Assembly (NCBI GenBank): GCA_018268545.1
Contig: JAFDWI010000238.1
Coordinates: 1 to 9,847, forward strand
From: Actinomycetota bacterium
Lineage (GTDB): Bacteria > Actinomycetota > Acidimicrobiia > Acidimicrobiales > Iamiaceae
Direction: 5' to 3'
Length of the DNA: 9,847 nucleotides
The translations under genes were made by a program, and so were the position numbers. A model generated the notes under the pieces. The model ran no database searches and had not been told where the DNA came from. It was given only the letters and a program-made list of their open reading frames with translations. Shown piece by piece: positions 1 through 6,152 of this stretch. How positions within the stretch are numbered: position 1 is the stretch's first letter; every line of letters begins with the position of its first letter.

Positions 1-130
1 CGTACTTCCAGTTGTGGGAATCGGCGAGCACCGCGTAGCTCGCTTCACGCATCAGCATCGTGTGCTCCGACTCGCGGTCGAAGGCTGCCGGGCCGGGCAG
101 GTAGCCGTTGAAGAACAGGCCGAATTCCAT
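1..130 (-). CDS. Luciferase-like (LLM class) flavin-dependent monooxygenase, N-terminal fragment
   Basis: Only the first 43 codons are inside the window; the gene continues off the left edge. The translation begins MEFGLFFNGYLPGP and later reads EASYAVLADSHNWKY. That is the first beta strand of a bacterial-luciferase TIM barrel (xFGxFF) followed by the helix that ends in the conserved A-D-xx-x-x-W segment. Family members use reduced FMN or F420 to oxidise varied substrates, and several actinobacterial ones act in lipid or steroid breakdown; the substrate cannot be told from this fragment. The ATG start is supported by an AGGAG ribosome-binding site (complement of 138-142) seven bases upstream. 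The gene is divergent from the serine hydrolase at 231. Its promoter overlaps a KstR-like palindrome at 154-167, suggesting repression by a TetR-family lipid/steroid regulator. Confidence 0.85.
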   Translation of the reverse strand, partial: MEFGLFFNGYLPGPAAFDRESEHTMLMREASYAVLADSHNWKY

Positions 131-153
131 GGAGGTGCTCCTGGGAGAGTTGG

Positions 154-167
154 TAGAACAGGTTCTA
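154..167. promoter_or_regulatory. KstR-like TetR-family operator palindrome
   Basis: TAGAAC-AG-GTTCTA is a perfect inverted repeat with 6-bp arms and a 2-bp centre. It fits every defined position of TNNAACNNGTTNNA, the operator of KstR, the TetR-family repressor of cholesterol catabolism in mycobacteria. It lies just downstream of the proposed monooxygenase -10 hexamer (167-172), over the expected start of transcription, where bound protein would block RNA polymerase. The palindrome is seen directly; the regulator's identity is inferred, since no tetR gene lies in the window. Confidence 0.6.
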
Positions 168-180
168 ATGTAGTGCATTA
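166..180. repeat. Short inverted repeat TAATG-N5-CATTA beside the operator
   Basis: TAATG (166-170) and CATTA (176-180) form a 5-bp inverted repeat with a 5-base spacer. It shares two bases with the end of the KstR-like palindrome and covers the monooxygenase -10 region. It may be a second protein-binding site or only part of the AT-rich promoter. AT-rich sequence is unusual here, so it is recorded, but the arms are short. Confidence 0.3.
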
Positions 181-196
181 GACGGCGGGCGCGCAA
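167..196 (-). promoter_or_regulatory. Putative promoter of the luciferase-like monooxygenase gene
   Basis: On the minus strand a TTGCGC -35-like hexamer (complement of 191-196) is followed after 18 bases by a TACATT -10-like hexamer (complement of 167-172). Transcription would start near 160, inside the KstR-like palindrome, leaving a leader of about 30 bases that contains the AGGAG ribosome-binding site. The -35 match is partial; the assignment rests on spacing and on the operator position. Confidence 0.35.
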
Positions 197-217
197 CCTC
201 CCCTTGTCTCATGGAAC

Positions 218-223
218 TACCCT
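218..223 (+). promoter_or_regulatory. Putative -10 element for a leaderless serine-hydrolase transcript
   Basis: TACCCT matches the actinobacterial -10 pattern TANNNT and ends seven bases before the ATG at 231. No Shine-Dalgarno sequence precedes that ATG. The spacing would put the first transcribed base at or next to the A of ATG, so the mRNA may be leaderless. No convincing -35 hexamer is visible. Confidence 0.35.
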
Positions 224-230
224 CCCGACC

Positions 231-1358
231 ATGGCAACCATCTCCGTCGACCCGTCCCGCATCGATGCGCTCCTCACCCGAGTCCGACGCGAGGTCGACG
301 ACGGGTTGCTCCCCGCCGCACAGGTCGCCGTCGCGATCGACGGCGAGATCGTCGTGGACGCCACGTTCGGCGCGGCCGAGGCAACCCGCTTCATCCCCTA
401 CTCCGCCACCAAGGCGCTGACCGTCGCCGCGATCTGGCGGCTGATCGGCGACGCGGGACTCGACGTGTCCCGGCCGGTCGCCTCGTACCTGCCCTCGTTC
501 GGTGAGAACGGCAAGGACGGCGTCACCATCGAACAGGTGCTCCTGCACACCGGCGGTTTTCCGATGGCGCCGCTCGGCCCGAGCCAATGGCGCACCCACG
601 CGGACCGGTGCGCTGCGTACGCCGACTGGCAGCTCGAGTTCCCACCCGGCGAGCGCTACGTCTACCACCCGGTCTCGGCGCACTGGGTCCTCTGCGACAT
701 CATCGAGGAGGTCACCGGCGACGACTACCGCGAGGTGATCCAGCGCCTGGTGACCGACCCACTCGGGCTGCCGCGACTGCTCGGCATCCCCCTGGACGAA
801 CAGGACGACATCGCCGAGGTGGTCGGCGTCGGCGAAGCGGCCTCGATCGACGAGCTGGCGGCGGCCTTCGGCGACCAGGTGCGCGATCAGCAGCCGATCC
901 CGACCGAGATCGTCCTGTGGGCACTGACCTCACTGAACCACCCGAAAGCCCGGGCACAAGGGGTGCCCGGCGGTGGTGCCGTGGTCCACGCCGCCGATCT
1001 CGCGATGTTGTACCAGGGTCTGCTCCACAATCCGGGTGGATTGTGGGACCCGCAGGTGCTCGCGGACGGCACCGGACACGTCCGCAGCATGCTCCCCGAC
1101 CCGTCCGGTGTTCCGGCGAGCCGAACCCTGGGCCTCGTCGTCGCGGGCGACGACGGGTTCAGCGCATTGCGGGGCTTCGGCACGGTCAACTCGCCGCGCG
1201 CGTTCGGGCACAACGGCGCCGGCGGTCAACTCGCGTTCGCCGATCCGGCGACCGGATTGTCGGGCTGTTACGTCACCAGCGGGCTCGACCAGAACCTGGT
1301 GCGCGAGTTCCGTCGCAACACCGAGATCGCCGACGCGATGCTCGCGGTCGCGCCCTGA
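231..1358 (+). CDS. Serine hydrolase of the beta-lactamase/esterase family
   Basis: A 375-residue protein of the beta-lactamase/penicillin-binding-protein fold (Pfam Beta-lactamase, class C/EstB-like). The nucleophile motif S-x-x-K is SATK at residues 58-61. The tyrosine of the second motif is probably Y145, in the segment ERYVYHPVS. The third motif is HNG at 327-329, replacing the KTG of true beta-lactamases, as is usual in esterases and lipid hydrolases of this family. LLHTGGFP at 104-111 is a typical family landmark. There is no signal peptide, so it is probably cytoplasmic, which argues against a cell-wall or antibiotic-resistance role. The likely activity is ester or lactone hydrolysis, with substrate unknown. 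I chose ATG 231 over the in-frame TTG at 204 because the protein aligns naturally from MATISVDP and a TANNNT hexamer lies seven bases upstream; there is no ribosome-binding site. The gene is divergent from the monooxygenase and convergent with the NHL gene. Confidence 0.88.
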   Translation: MATISVDPSRIDALLTRVRREVDDGLLPAAQVAVAIDGEIVVDATFGAAEATRFIPYSATKALTVAAIWRLIGDAGLDVSRPVASYLPSFGENGKDGVTIEQVLLHTGGFPMAPLGPSQWRTHADRCAAYADWQLEFPPGERYVYHPVSAHWVLCDIIEEVTGDDYREVIQRLVTDPLGLPRLLGIPLDEQDDIAEVVGVGEAASIDELAAAFGDQVRDQQPIPTEIVLWALTSLNHPKARAQGVPGGGAVVHAADLAMLYQGLLHNPGGLWDPQVLADGTGHVRSMLPDPSGVPASRTLGLVVAGDDGFSALRGFGTVNSPRAFGHNGAGGQLAFADPATGLSGCYVTSGLDQNLVREFRRNTEIADAMLAVAP

Positions 1359-1368
1359 CCGGCGACGC

Positions 1369-1398
1369 CTGAACGGGCCGGATCGCCTGCGCGTTCAG
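1369..1398. terminator. Possible bidirectional terminator hairpin between convergent genes
   Basis: CTGAACG (1369-1375) and CGTTCAG (1392-1398) form a 7-bp perfect stem. The loop of 16 bases can fold further through GGC/GCC (1376-1378 with 1385-1387). It sits between the hydrolase stop (1358) and the end of the NHL gene (stop at 1395-1397), where a shared terminator is expected. No T-run follows on either strand, and the right arm overlaps the NHL stop codon, so this is a weak call. Confidence 0.3.
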
Positions 1399-2483
1399 CT
1401 TCCGGCGGCGGTGACGGCGGGCGCCTGTGCGGCGTTCACCATCGTGTAGACGACGTGCCCCGACGAGATCAACAGGTTGCCGTTGTCGGTCGCCTCGGCA
1501 TAGGTCGCCGACAAGTTCAACGTGGATCCCATCCCGGACTGGCGAGCGTTCGCCGGATCGGGCACGCCGGTCCCCGCGATCACCGCCACCGTCCCGTCCG
1601 GCGCGATCCGGAACACCCGATTACCGGCAAATCCGCTCGTGAGGTTTGCCGACACCCCATAGAGGTTCCCGGCCGCGTCCGCGCTGTCGACGAACACGTA
1701 GCCGGTCGCGGAGATCCCGGGTGGGGTCACCAGATCGGTCGCCGTCACGGTGCCGTTGTCGACGTCGAAACGAACCTCGGGGTCCGTCGACGGAAAACTG
1801 GGGGTACCGGACTTCCCGCTGACCACCACCCAATGGTCGGCGCCGAGCTTCACGAAAGCGGTCGGATATCCGCCGACTCCCGGGCCGGTGATGCTCGTCA
1901 CCAGGTGATCGGTCCCATCGGGGTCGACCGTGCGGATGTCATAGGAGGCGGCATCGATGTTCGAGCGATTCAACACGACGTACGTCACCCCACCGTTGTC
2001 CGCCGGGACCGCACCGAATGGGTACTCGTTCAGCGGGAGCGGCATCGTGATGGACGAAATGGTGCCAGAGGCGTCGATCCGTCGGGCGACACCTGGGTTT
2101 GCGTTCGCATTCGCGTTCGAGAAAAGCACATCGCCGGAAGCGTCGAGCTGCAATCCACTTCAGAACGGCGGCATGTAGACCTGGATCGACGCAGCGGTTG
2201 CCGGGCCGTCGTCGCCGGAGTCACCACAGGTCCCGTCGCCCGCGAACAACGTCGTGGTCGAACTTGTCGACAAATAGATGTCACAGTTCGATTGGTCGTA
2301 GGTGAGCACACCGCGAGCACCCAGATCGAGCGTGGCTCCGGGTTGCGCCATCGCGACCGCCGTGTTCGACACACCCGTCTGCCCCGGTGCCGGGCCGCTC
2401 CCGTCACCGGTCCCCAGCGCCGGACCGGTCCAACCCGCCTGACACGCCGCCGCAACGGCCACCTCACCGGTCACCGATCTCAC
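1395..2483 (-). pseudogene. NHL-type beta-propeller protein, interrupted by an in-frame TGA
   Basis: One frame encodes about 360 residues of NHL/beta-propeller repeats but is broken by TGA at 2160-2162. The upstream part reads FAGDGTCGDSGDDGPATAAS, the classic GDGGPATAA inter-blade motif. Four residues before the stop is VYMPPF and just after it come SGLQLDASGDVLFSN, matching the usual 'P-x-GLAVDAAGNLYVAD' blade, so the stop falls inside a conserved blade in the same frame. The downstream part has further blades (VFVDSADAAGNLYGV, NRVFRIAPDGTVAVIAGTG, ATDNGNLLISSGHVVYTM). Change of TGG or CGA to TGA would explain it. The 5' end is uncertain: candidate GTG starts lie at 2483, 2474 and 2462, none with a strong ribosome-binding site. 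No clear signal peptide is visible, although AVAAAC near the N terminus resembles a lipobox without the hydrophobic stretch. The start overlaps or abuts the flavoprotein stop at 2464. Either a decaying gene, a sequence error, or two short products. Confidence 0.7.
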
Positions 2484-3612
2484 GAGGAAACCAGCGTCGG
2501 ACCCGGTCCAGCGCATCACGCGCCTTCGCCTCGGTGACCGCCGGAGACGGCCCATGCCACACGACGTTCGTTGCCCCACCAGGTTCGAACGTCACCTCGA
2601 TGGCATTCGTGCGACCACGACCGATGTCGAGGTAACAGACGCCCGTGTCGGACCCACGCACCGGGTCCACCTCGCCACGGAACCGGGCGACGACCGAAGC
2701 GGCGACCACCGCCGCCTGCGCCAGGGCGAACACGCCGGCCTTCGGTGCACCGATGTCGACGAGGTCCCCCACCGCGTACACCCCGGAGTGGGCGGTTTCC
2801 ATCGTCGCCGGGTCGACCCGGACCCATCCGTCGGTGCAGAGCCCTGCGGCGATCACCACATCGGGCGCCCGATGCACCGGTACCCCGAAGAACAACTCGA
2901 AGGGGATCTCATCGCCCCCGGTGGTCATCGCAACCCGTCGCGCCGGATCGAGACGCTCGATTCCCGTTTCCGGGCGCCAGGTGATCGCAAGGTGGTCGAA
3001 CGCGGCGAGCACCGCGTCGGATGCATCGGGCGACGGAGGAATCGGCCGTGCCGTGGGCATCACCAAGGTCACCTCGGTGCGCTTGGCGACACGGCGCTGC
3101 ACGAGCACGTCGTGGATGGCGAGGGTCGCTGCGGCAGGCGCCGGCGGACACTTGTAGGGCGTGCCGCACACGCCGATCACGACCTGACCGCCCTCGAAGG
3201 CATCGAGCGCGCGTCTGGCGGCGAGCACACCTGGGACGCTGTAGAACTCGTGGCCTGCCTCGGCAAGGCCCGGGGTCGCGGCGACATCGAGCTCGGCGCC
3301 GAGCGCAACGACGAGTACGTCGGCTTCGAATGACCCTTCGGTGGTCTCGACCAGCCGGTGTGCCACATCGATCCGGTGCACGTCGCTGTGGACGAACCGG
3401 ACCCTCGGGTCGATCGATTCGGCGAAAGGGTGACGGACGTCGGCCAACGAGGCACGGCCGGCGAGAAAGTCGATGTGGTCTGCGCCGGCGACGAACGCCT
3501 CGGACCGGTCGATCAGCACGATCTCGACGCCGGACTGCCCGCCGATCGCATCAACGAGACGGGTGGCGACCTCGAGACCGCCGAACCCGGCGCCGAGAAT
3601 GACGATCCTCAT
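2464..3612 (-). CDS. FAD-dependent oxidoreductase, SQR/flavocytochrome c sulfide dehydrogenase-like
   Basis: A 382-residue flavoprotein. It opens with the Rossmann FAD-binding motif MRIVILGAGFGG (G7-x-G9-x-x-G12) and has the second FAD motif GVYAVGDLVDIG near 278-288. PYKCPPAPAAA at 152-161 and GVCYLDIG at 324-331 match the two redox cysteine regions of the sulfide:quinone reductase/FCSD family; C155 and C326 should be the counterparts of the catalytic disulfide (FCSD Cys161/Cys337, recalled). C149 is an extra nearby cysteine. Expected chemistry is two-electron oxidation of sulfide or a related sulfur species, passing electrons through FAD to quinone or another acceptor. The short C terminus shows no amphipathic membrane anchor of classical SQR type, so acceptor and location are uncertain. 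ATG 3610-3612 overlaps the exonuclease TGA (3609-3611) in an ATGA junction, which fixes the start and implies translational coupling. Related alternatives are type II NADH dehydrogenase-like enzymes, but the cysteine pair favours the sulfur family. Confidence 0.8.
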   Translation of the reverse strand: MRIVILGAGFGGLEVATRLVDAIGGQSGVEIVLIDRSEAFVAGADHIDFLAGRASLADVRHPFAESIDPRVRFVHSDVHRIDVAHRLVETTEGSFEADVLVVALGAELDVAATPGLAEAGHEFYSVPGVLAARRALDAFEGGQVVIGVCGTPYKCPPAPAAATLAIHDVLVQRRVAKRTEVTLVMPTARPIPPSPDASDAVLAAFDHLAITWRPETGIERLDPARRVAMTTGGDEIPFELFFGVPVHRAPDVVIAAGLCTDGWVRVDPATMETAHSGVYAVGDLVDIGAPKAGVFALAQAAVVAASVVARFRGEVDPVRGSDTGVCYLDIGRGRTNAIEVTFEPGGATNVVWHGPSPAVTEAKARDALDRVRRWFPREIGDR

Positions 3613-4529
3613 GATCGCAACGGTTCCGAGGTGTCGTGGGCGGGCCCACCGACCAACGACCGGCTTCGCGCCGCGAGCGCGGCAGCGACGTCGGGCACGT
3701 CCAACGCTTCGACCCAGGCGGTGAACTCCGGGCGCACGCCCGTCCACCGCCAGTCGTCGACGGTCCCGGTCACCTCGTCGGAATCGGACCGCACGGTCGC
3801 GATCCGCCGGAACAACTCGGCGAGCTCGCGGTCGGCGATCAACCGCTCGGCGAGTCCCTTGGCGCCCCGGACCGACACGTCCCAATCGGACGGATCGGCC
3901 GGGATGTCCTCGAGACGCCGGTATCGGGCGAGCACCACCGACGCCGACTTCGCACCCCACCCCTTCAACCCGGGGAACCCGTCGGCGGTGTCACCGACAA
4001 GGCCGAGGTAGTCGGGGATCGATGCCGGTTCGACCCCGAATCGTTCACGCACGCCGTCGCGGTCGCGCACCACATCGGCGCGTCGGTCGTACTGGACGAC
4101 CTTTCCGCCCACGCACTGCGCGAGATCCTTGTCGGGGGTGCAGATCAGCACCCGCCCGACCCGATCATCGGCCGCTGCGATCGCGGCCCCCGTGGCGAGA
4201 CCGTCGTCGGCTTCGCCGTCGACCATCGGCCACACGGCGAACCCTGCGACCTCCAGCACCGCTTCGAGCATCGAGAACTGCGCGAACAGATCCTCGGGCA
4301 CACCTTCGCCGGTCTTGTAGCCGGGCCACAGTTCATTTCGGAACGACTCGACGACATGGTCGGTCGCGACGGCGATGTGGGTGGCGCCGCCGTCGAGCAT
4401 CGCGGTGACCGACCGCAACACCCCGCGCACCGCGCCGGCCTCTCGGCCCTCCGCCGTGGTGAACGACGGTACGGCGAAGTAGTGACGGAACAGTTCGTAC
4501 GTGCCGTCGACCAGGTGCACGGTGATCAT
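3609..4529 (-). CDS. Stand-alone 5'-3' exonuclease (DNA polymerase I N-domain/FEN type)
   Basis: A 306-residue PIN-like/FEN 5' nuclease without a polymerase domain. The metal-binding acidic residues are all recognisable: D8 (HLVDGT), D57 (VATDHV), E106-A-D108-D109 (GEADD), D133-K-D135 (TPDKDL), and D180/D183 in the helix-hairpin-helix segment GDTADGFPGLKGWGAKSA. The order matches the Pol I 5' nuclease, including FRNELWPGYK for the helical arch base. The arch segment reads YKTGEGVPEDL where the usual form is YKxxR, a charge change worth noting. Such proteins remove RNA primers, flaps and damaged 5' ends during replication and repair. The start ATG at 4527-4529 overlaps the acetyltransferase TGA (ATGA), and its own TGA overlaps the flavoprotein ATG, placing it in the middle of a tightly coupled three-gene unit. 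An upstream in-frame extension would overlap the acetyltransferase extensively and lacks family similarity, so the inner ATG is preferred. Confidence 0.9.
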   Translation of the reverse strand: MITVHLVDGTYELFRHYFAVPSFTTAEGREAGAVRGVLRSVTAMLDGGATHIAVATDHVVESFRNELWPGYKTGEGVPEDLFAQFSMLEAVLEVAGFAVWPMVDGEADDGLATGAAIAAADDRVGRVLICTPDKDLAQCVGGKVVQYDRRADVVRDRDGVRERFGVEPASIPDYLGLVGDTADGFPGLKGWGAKSASVVLARYRRLEDIPADPSDWDVSVRGAKGLAERLIADRELAELFRRIATVRSDSDEVTGTVDDWRWTGVRPEFTAWVEALDVPDVAAALAARSRSLVGGPAHDTSEPLRS

Positions 4530-5188
4530 CGCAACGTCTGCACCATCGTCAGGCCGTGTACCCGCGCGCCGGATGGGCTGCGCTCCCCCGGCATGAGGAT
4601 CGGGTCCCCGTGCCGGCGAAATCCCATCGCCTCGAAGAAGGCGACGGCCCGCGTGTTCTCGTGCAGGGTCTGCAGGAAACACCCCGGCACATCCTCGGAT
4701 CGCAGCCGATCGAGCCAGGTGGACACGAGGGCCCGCCCGGCACCGGAACGTCGGATCTCGGGGAGCAGGTTGATGTGCAGATGCGCCGGAAAGGCGGGGT
4801 CGTGGAACTCATGATCGACCGGGCGCGTCCCGTGGCGGATCCGGTCGCCCGCCGCATCGGCAACGGTACGCCACAGAAAACCGGCGGTTCCGGGACGGAA
4901 CGCAAGGCCGCGGTGACGGACGTGGCGCATCGCGATCTGTTCGAGCGGCCACGGGAGCGAGGAGTCGTGGCATCCCAGCAGATACCCCTTCACGAGGCCT
5001 TCGGACTCGGCGACGAGGATCGACCCGGGCTCACGTTCGGTGTACCAGAGTGTGAACAGATCGGCGAAGCTCTCCTCGTCGGCCCACTGGTAGTCCACGG
5101 GATCGCCGGCGAACCCGGTCAGAAAGCAGATGTGGCGAACCGCAGCCCGGTCGGCCGGTTCATAAGGTCGCACCACCACGTCGGTCAT
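4526..5188 (-). CDS. GNAT family N-acetyltransferase
   Basis: A 220-residue GCN5-related acetyltransferase that transfers an acetyl group from acetyl-CoA to an amine; substrate unknown. The N terminus VVVRPYEPADRAAVRHICF is the usual first strand and helix. Acetyl-CoA-binding motif A is seen as AHLHINLLPEIRRSGAGRALVS, with the R-x-G-x-G/A turn at R147-S-G-A-G-R152. Motif B is NTRAVAFFEAMGF at 178-190. The phrase HLHI(N/D)LLPE resembles the GNAT subgroup related to the C-terminal domain of O-GlcNAcase-type proteins. It begins 30 bases after the oxyR stop. There is no ribosome-binding site, but a TACGGT -10-like hexamer ends eight bases before the ATG, suggesting an own, possibly leaderless, transcript. 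Its TGA overlaps the exonuclease start (ATGA), so it heads the coupled acetyltransferase-exonuclease-flavoprotein unit. Confidence 0.88.
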   Translation of the reverse strand: MTDVVVRPYEPADRAAVRHICFLTGFAGDPVDYQWADEESFADLFTLWYTEREPGSILVAESEGLVKGYLLGCHDSSLPWPLEQIAMRHVRHRGLAFRPGTAGFLWRTVADAAGDRIRHGTRPVDHEFHDPAFPAHLHINLLPEIRRSGAGRALVSTWLDRLRSEDVPGCFLQTLHENTRAVAFFEAMGFRRHGDPILMPGERSPSGARVHGLTMVQTLR

Positions 5189-5196
5189 CGTCGTGC

Positions 5197-5202
5197 ACCG
5201 TA
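5197..5202 (-). promoter_or_regulatory. Putative -10 element for the acetyltransferase unit
   Basis: TACGGT on the minus strand (TANNNT) ends eight bases before the ATG at 5186-5188. It lies within the 30-base oxyR-acetyltransferase gap. No Shine-Dalgarno sequence is present, which fits a leaderless transcript. No clear -35 is seen. Confidence 0.35.
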
Positions 5203-5218
5203 CCCCGGTGACATCGCC

Positions 5219-6130
5219 TCACGCGTCCGTGGAGAGCACCTCGATCGCCCGTTCTCGGATCACCTGCGCGACCGTCGCCAGCACGTCTCGGTACACGCTC
5301 GTGGGTCGCCAGAACAGTGCGATCGACCGATGCGGGACCGGGTCGGCAAAACGGCGGATCACGATGCGGGGGTTTTCGACCGTCGGCGGTCGAACCGCGA
5401 GATCCGGCAGCAATGTCACGCCGACACCGGCGGACACCATCTGGGAAAGGGTCGCCAAGCTGGTGGCCCGAAAGCCGCGGCGCTCGGCTGCGCCGGTGAG
5501 ACGGCAGACCTCCAGCGCCTGGTCGCGGAGGCAGTGACCGTCCTCCAACAGCAGCAGGTCCTCGCCGATCATCTCATCGATCGAGATCCTCGAGTGGCCC
5601 GACGCCAGCGCGTGACCGAGCGGAGCAGCGAGCACGAAGTCCTCGTCGAACAGCACCTCGGAGTGCAGGTTCGGGGTGTGGATCGGCACGGCGAGCGCTG
5701 CTGCATCGAGGCTGCCGTCGACGAGGCGTGCCACCAGAGCGTCGGTCTTGTCCTCCACGAGCAGCACCTCCAGGCGCGGGAGCCGCTCGCTGAGAGCGGG
5801 AACCACGTGCGGCAACAGGTACGGCGCGAGCGTCGGAAACATGCCGAGCCGGATGCTGCCCGCCTCCGGGTCGCCGGCCTGGTCGGCGACGGTGCGGATC
5901 ACGGCGGTCTCGGCGAGCACCGACCGGGCGTGGTCGACGACCACACGGCCCACCTCGGTGAGGGTCACGTGACGCGGATTGCGCTCGATCAACGCGACGC
6001 CGAGTTCGGCCTCGAGCTTTCTGATCTGCGTCGACAGCGTCGGTTGCGACACGAAACACGCCTCTGCCGCCCGACCGAAGTGTCGATGATCGGCGAGCGC
6101 GACCAGGTACTCGAGGTCCCGAAGGTTCAT
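5219..6130 (-). CDS. oxyR: OxyR, LysR-family hydrogen-peroxide sensor and transcriptional regulator
   Basis: A 303-residue LysR-type regulator. The N-terminal winged helix-turn-helix reads MNLRDLEYLVALADHRHFGRAA followed by CFVSQPTLSTQIRKLEAELG (residues about 1-60). The C-terminal effector domain carries EDGHCLRDQALEVC, nearly identical to the E. coli OxyR sensor loop; C200 and C209 correspond to the peroxidatic C199 and its partner C208, with the same nine-residue spacing. Peroxide should drive formation of their disulfide and switch DNA contacts. This firmly separates it from generic LysR proteins. It follows ahpF by 22 bases in the same direction and probably activates the ahpC promoter through the sites at 8445-8526. 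A TAGAGT hexamer nine bases before the ATG, and no ribosome-binding site, suggest an additional internal promoter that would keep some OxyR made when ahpCF is off. Confidence 0.95.
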   Translation of the reverse strand: MNLRDLEYLVALADHRHFGRAAEACFVSQPTLSTQIRKLEAELGVALIERNPRHVTLTEVGRVVVDHARSVLAETAVIRTVADQAGDPEAGSIRLGMFPTLAPYLLPHVVPALSERLPRLEVLLVEDKTDALVARLVDGSLDAAALAVPIHTPNLHSEVLFDEDFVLAAPLGHALASGHSRISIDEMIGEDLLLLEDGHCLRDQALEVCRLTGAAERRGFRATSLATLSQMVSAGVGVTLLPDLAVRPPTVENPRIVIRRFADPVPHRSIALFWRPTSVYRDVLATVAQVIRERAIEVLSTDA

Positions 6131-6139
6131 CGAGGCCGC

Positions 6140-6149
6140 ACTCTAGAGT
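6140..6149. promoter_or_regulatory. Putative oxyR -10 element inside a 10-bp perfect palindrome
   Basis: ACTCTAGAGT is a perfect 10-bp palindrome in the 22-base ahpF-oxyR gap. Read on the minus strand it contains TAGAGT (6140-6145), a TANNNT -10-like hexamer ending nine bases before the oxyR ATG. The same bases could thus serve as a promoter element and as a symmetric protein-binding site, for example for autoregulation. No good -35 is visible. A 10-bp palindrome can occur by chance, so confidence is limited. Confidence 0.35.
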
Positions 6150-6152
6150 CGT

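Noticed and set aside
231..1358. Calling the serine hydrolase a beta-lactamase resistance gene.
   Set aside because: It lacks a signal peptide and has HNG in place of the KTG motif, which fits esterase-type members better.
2098..2121. Short tandem Asn-Ala codon repeat (NANANAN) in the NHL gene.
   Set aside because: Only about three units and within a propeller loop; too short to call a functional repeat or phase-variable tract.
2160..2162. Selenocysteine recoding at the in-frame TGA of the NHL gene.
   Set aside because: The position falls in a structural blade, not a redox site. The bases just downstream do not form a convincing bacterial SECIS hairpin, and no selenocysteine genes are visible.
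4530..4682. An upstream start for the exonuclease overlapping the acetyltransferase gene.
   Set aside because: The extra residues are low-complexity and unrelated to 5' nucleases. The ATGA overlap at 4526-4529 gives a natural coupled start.
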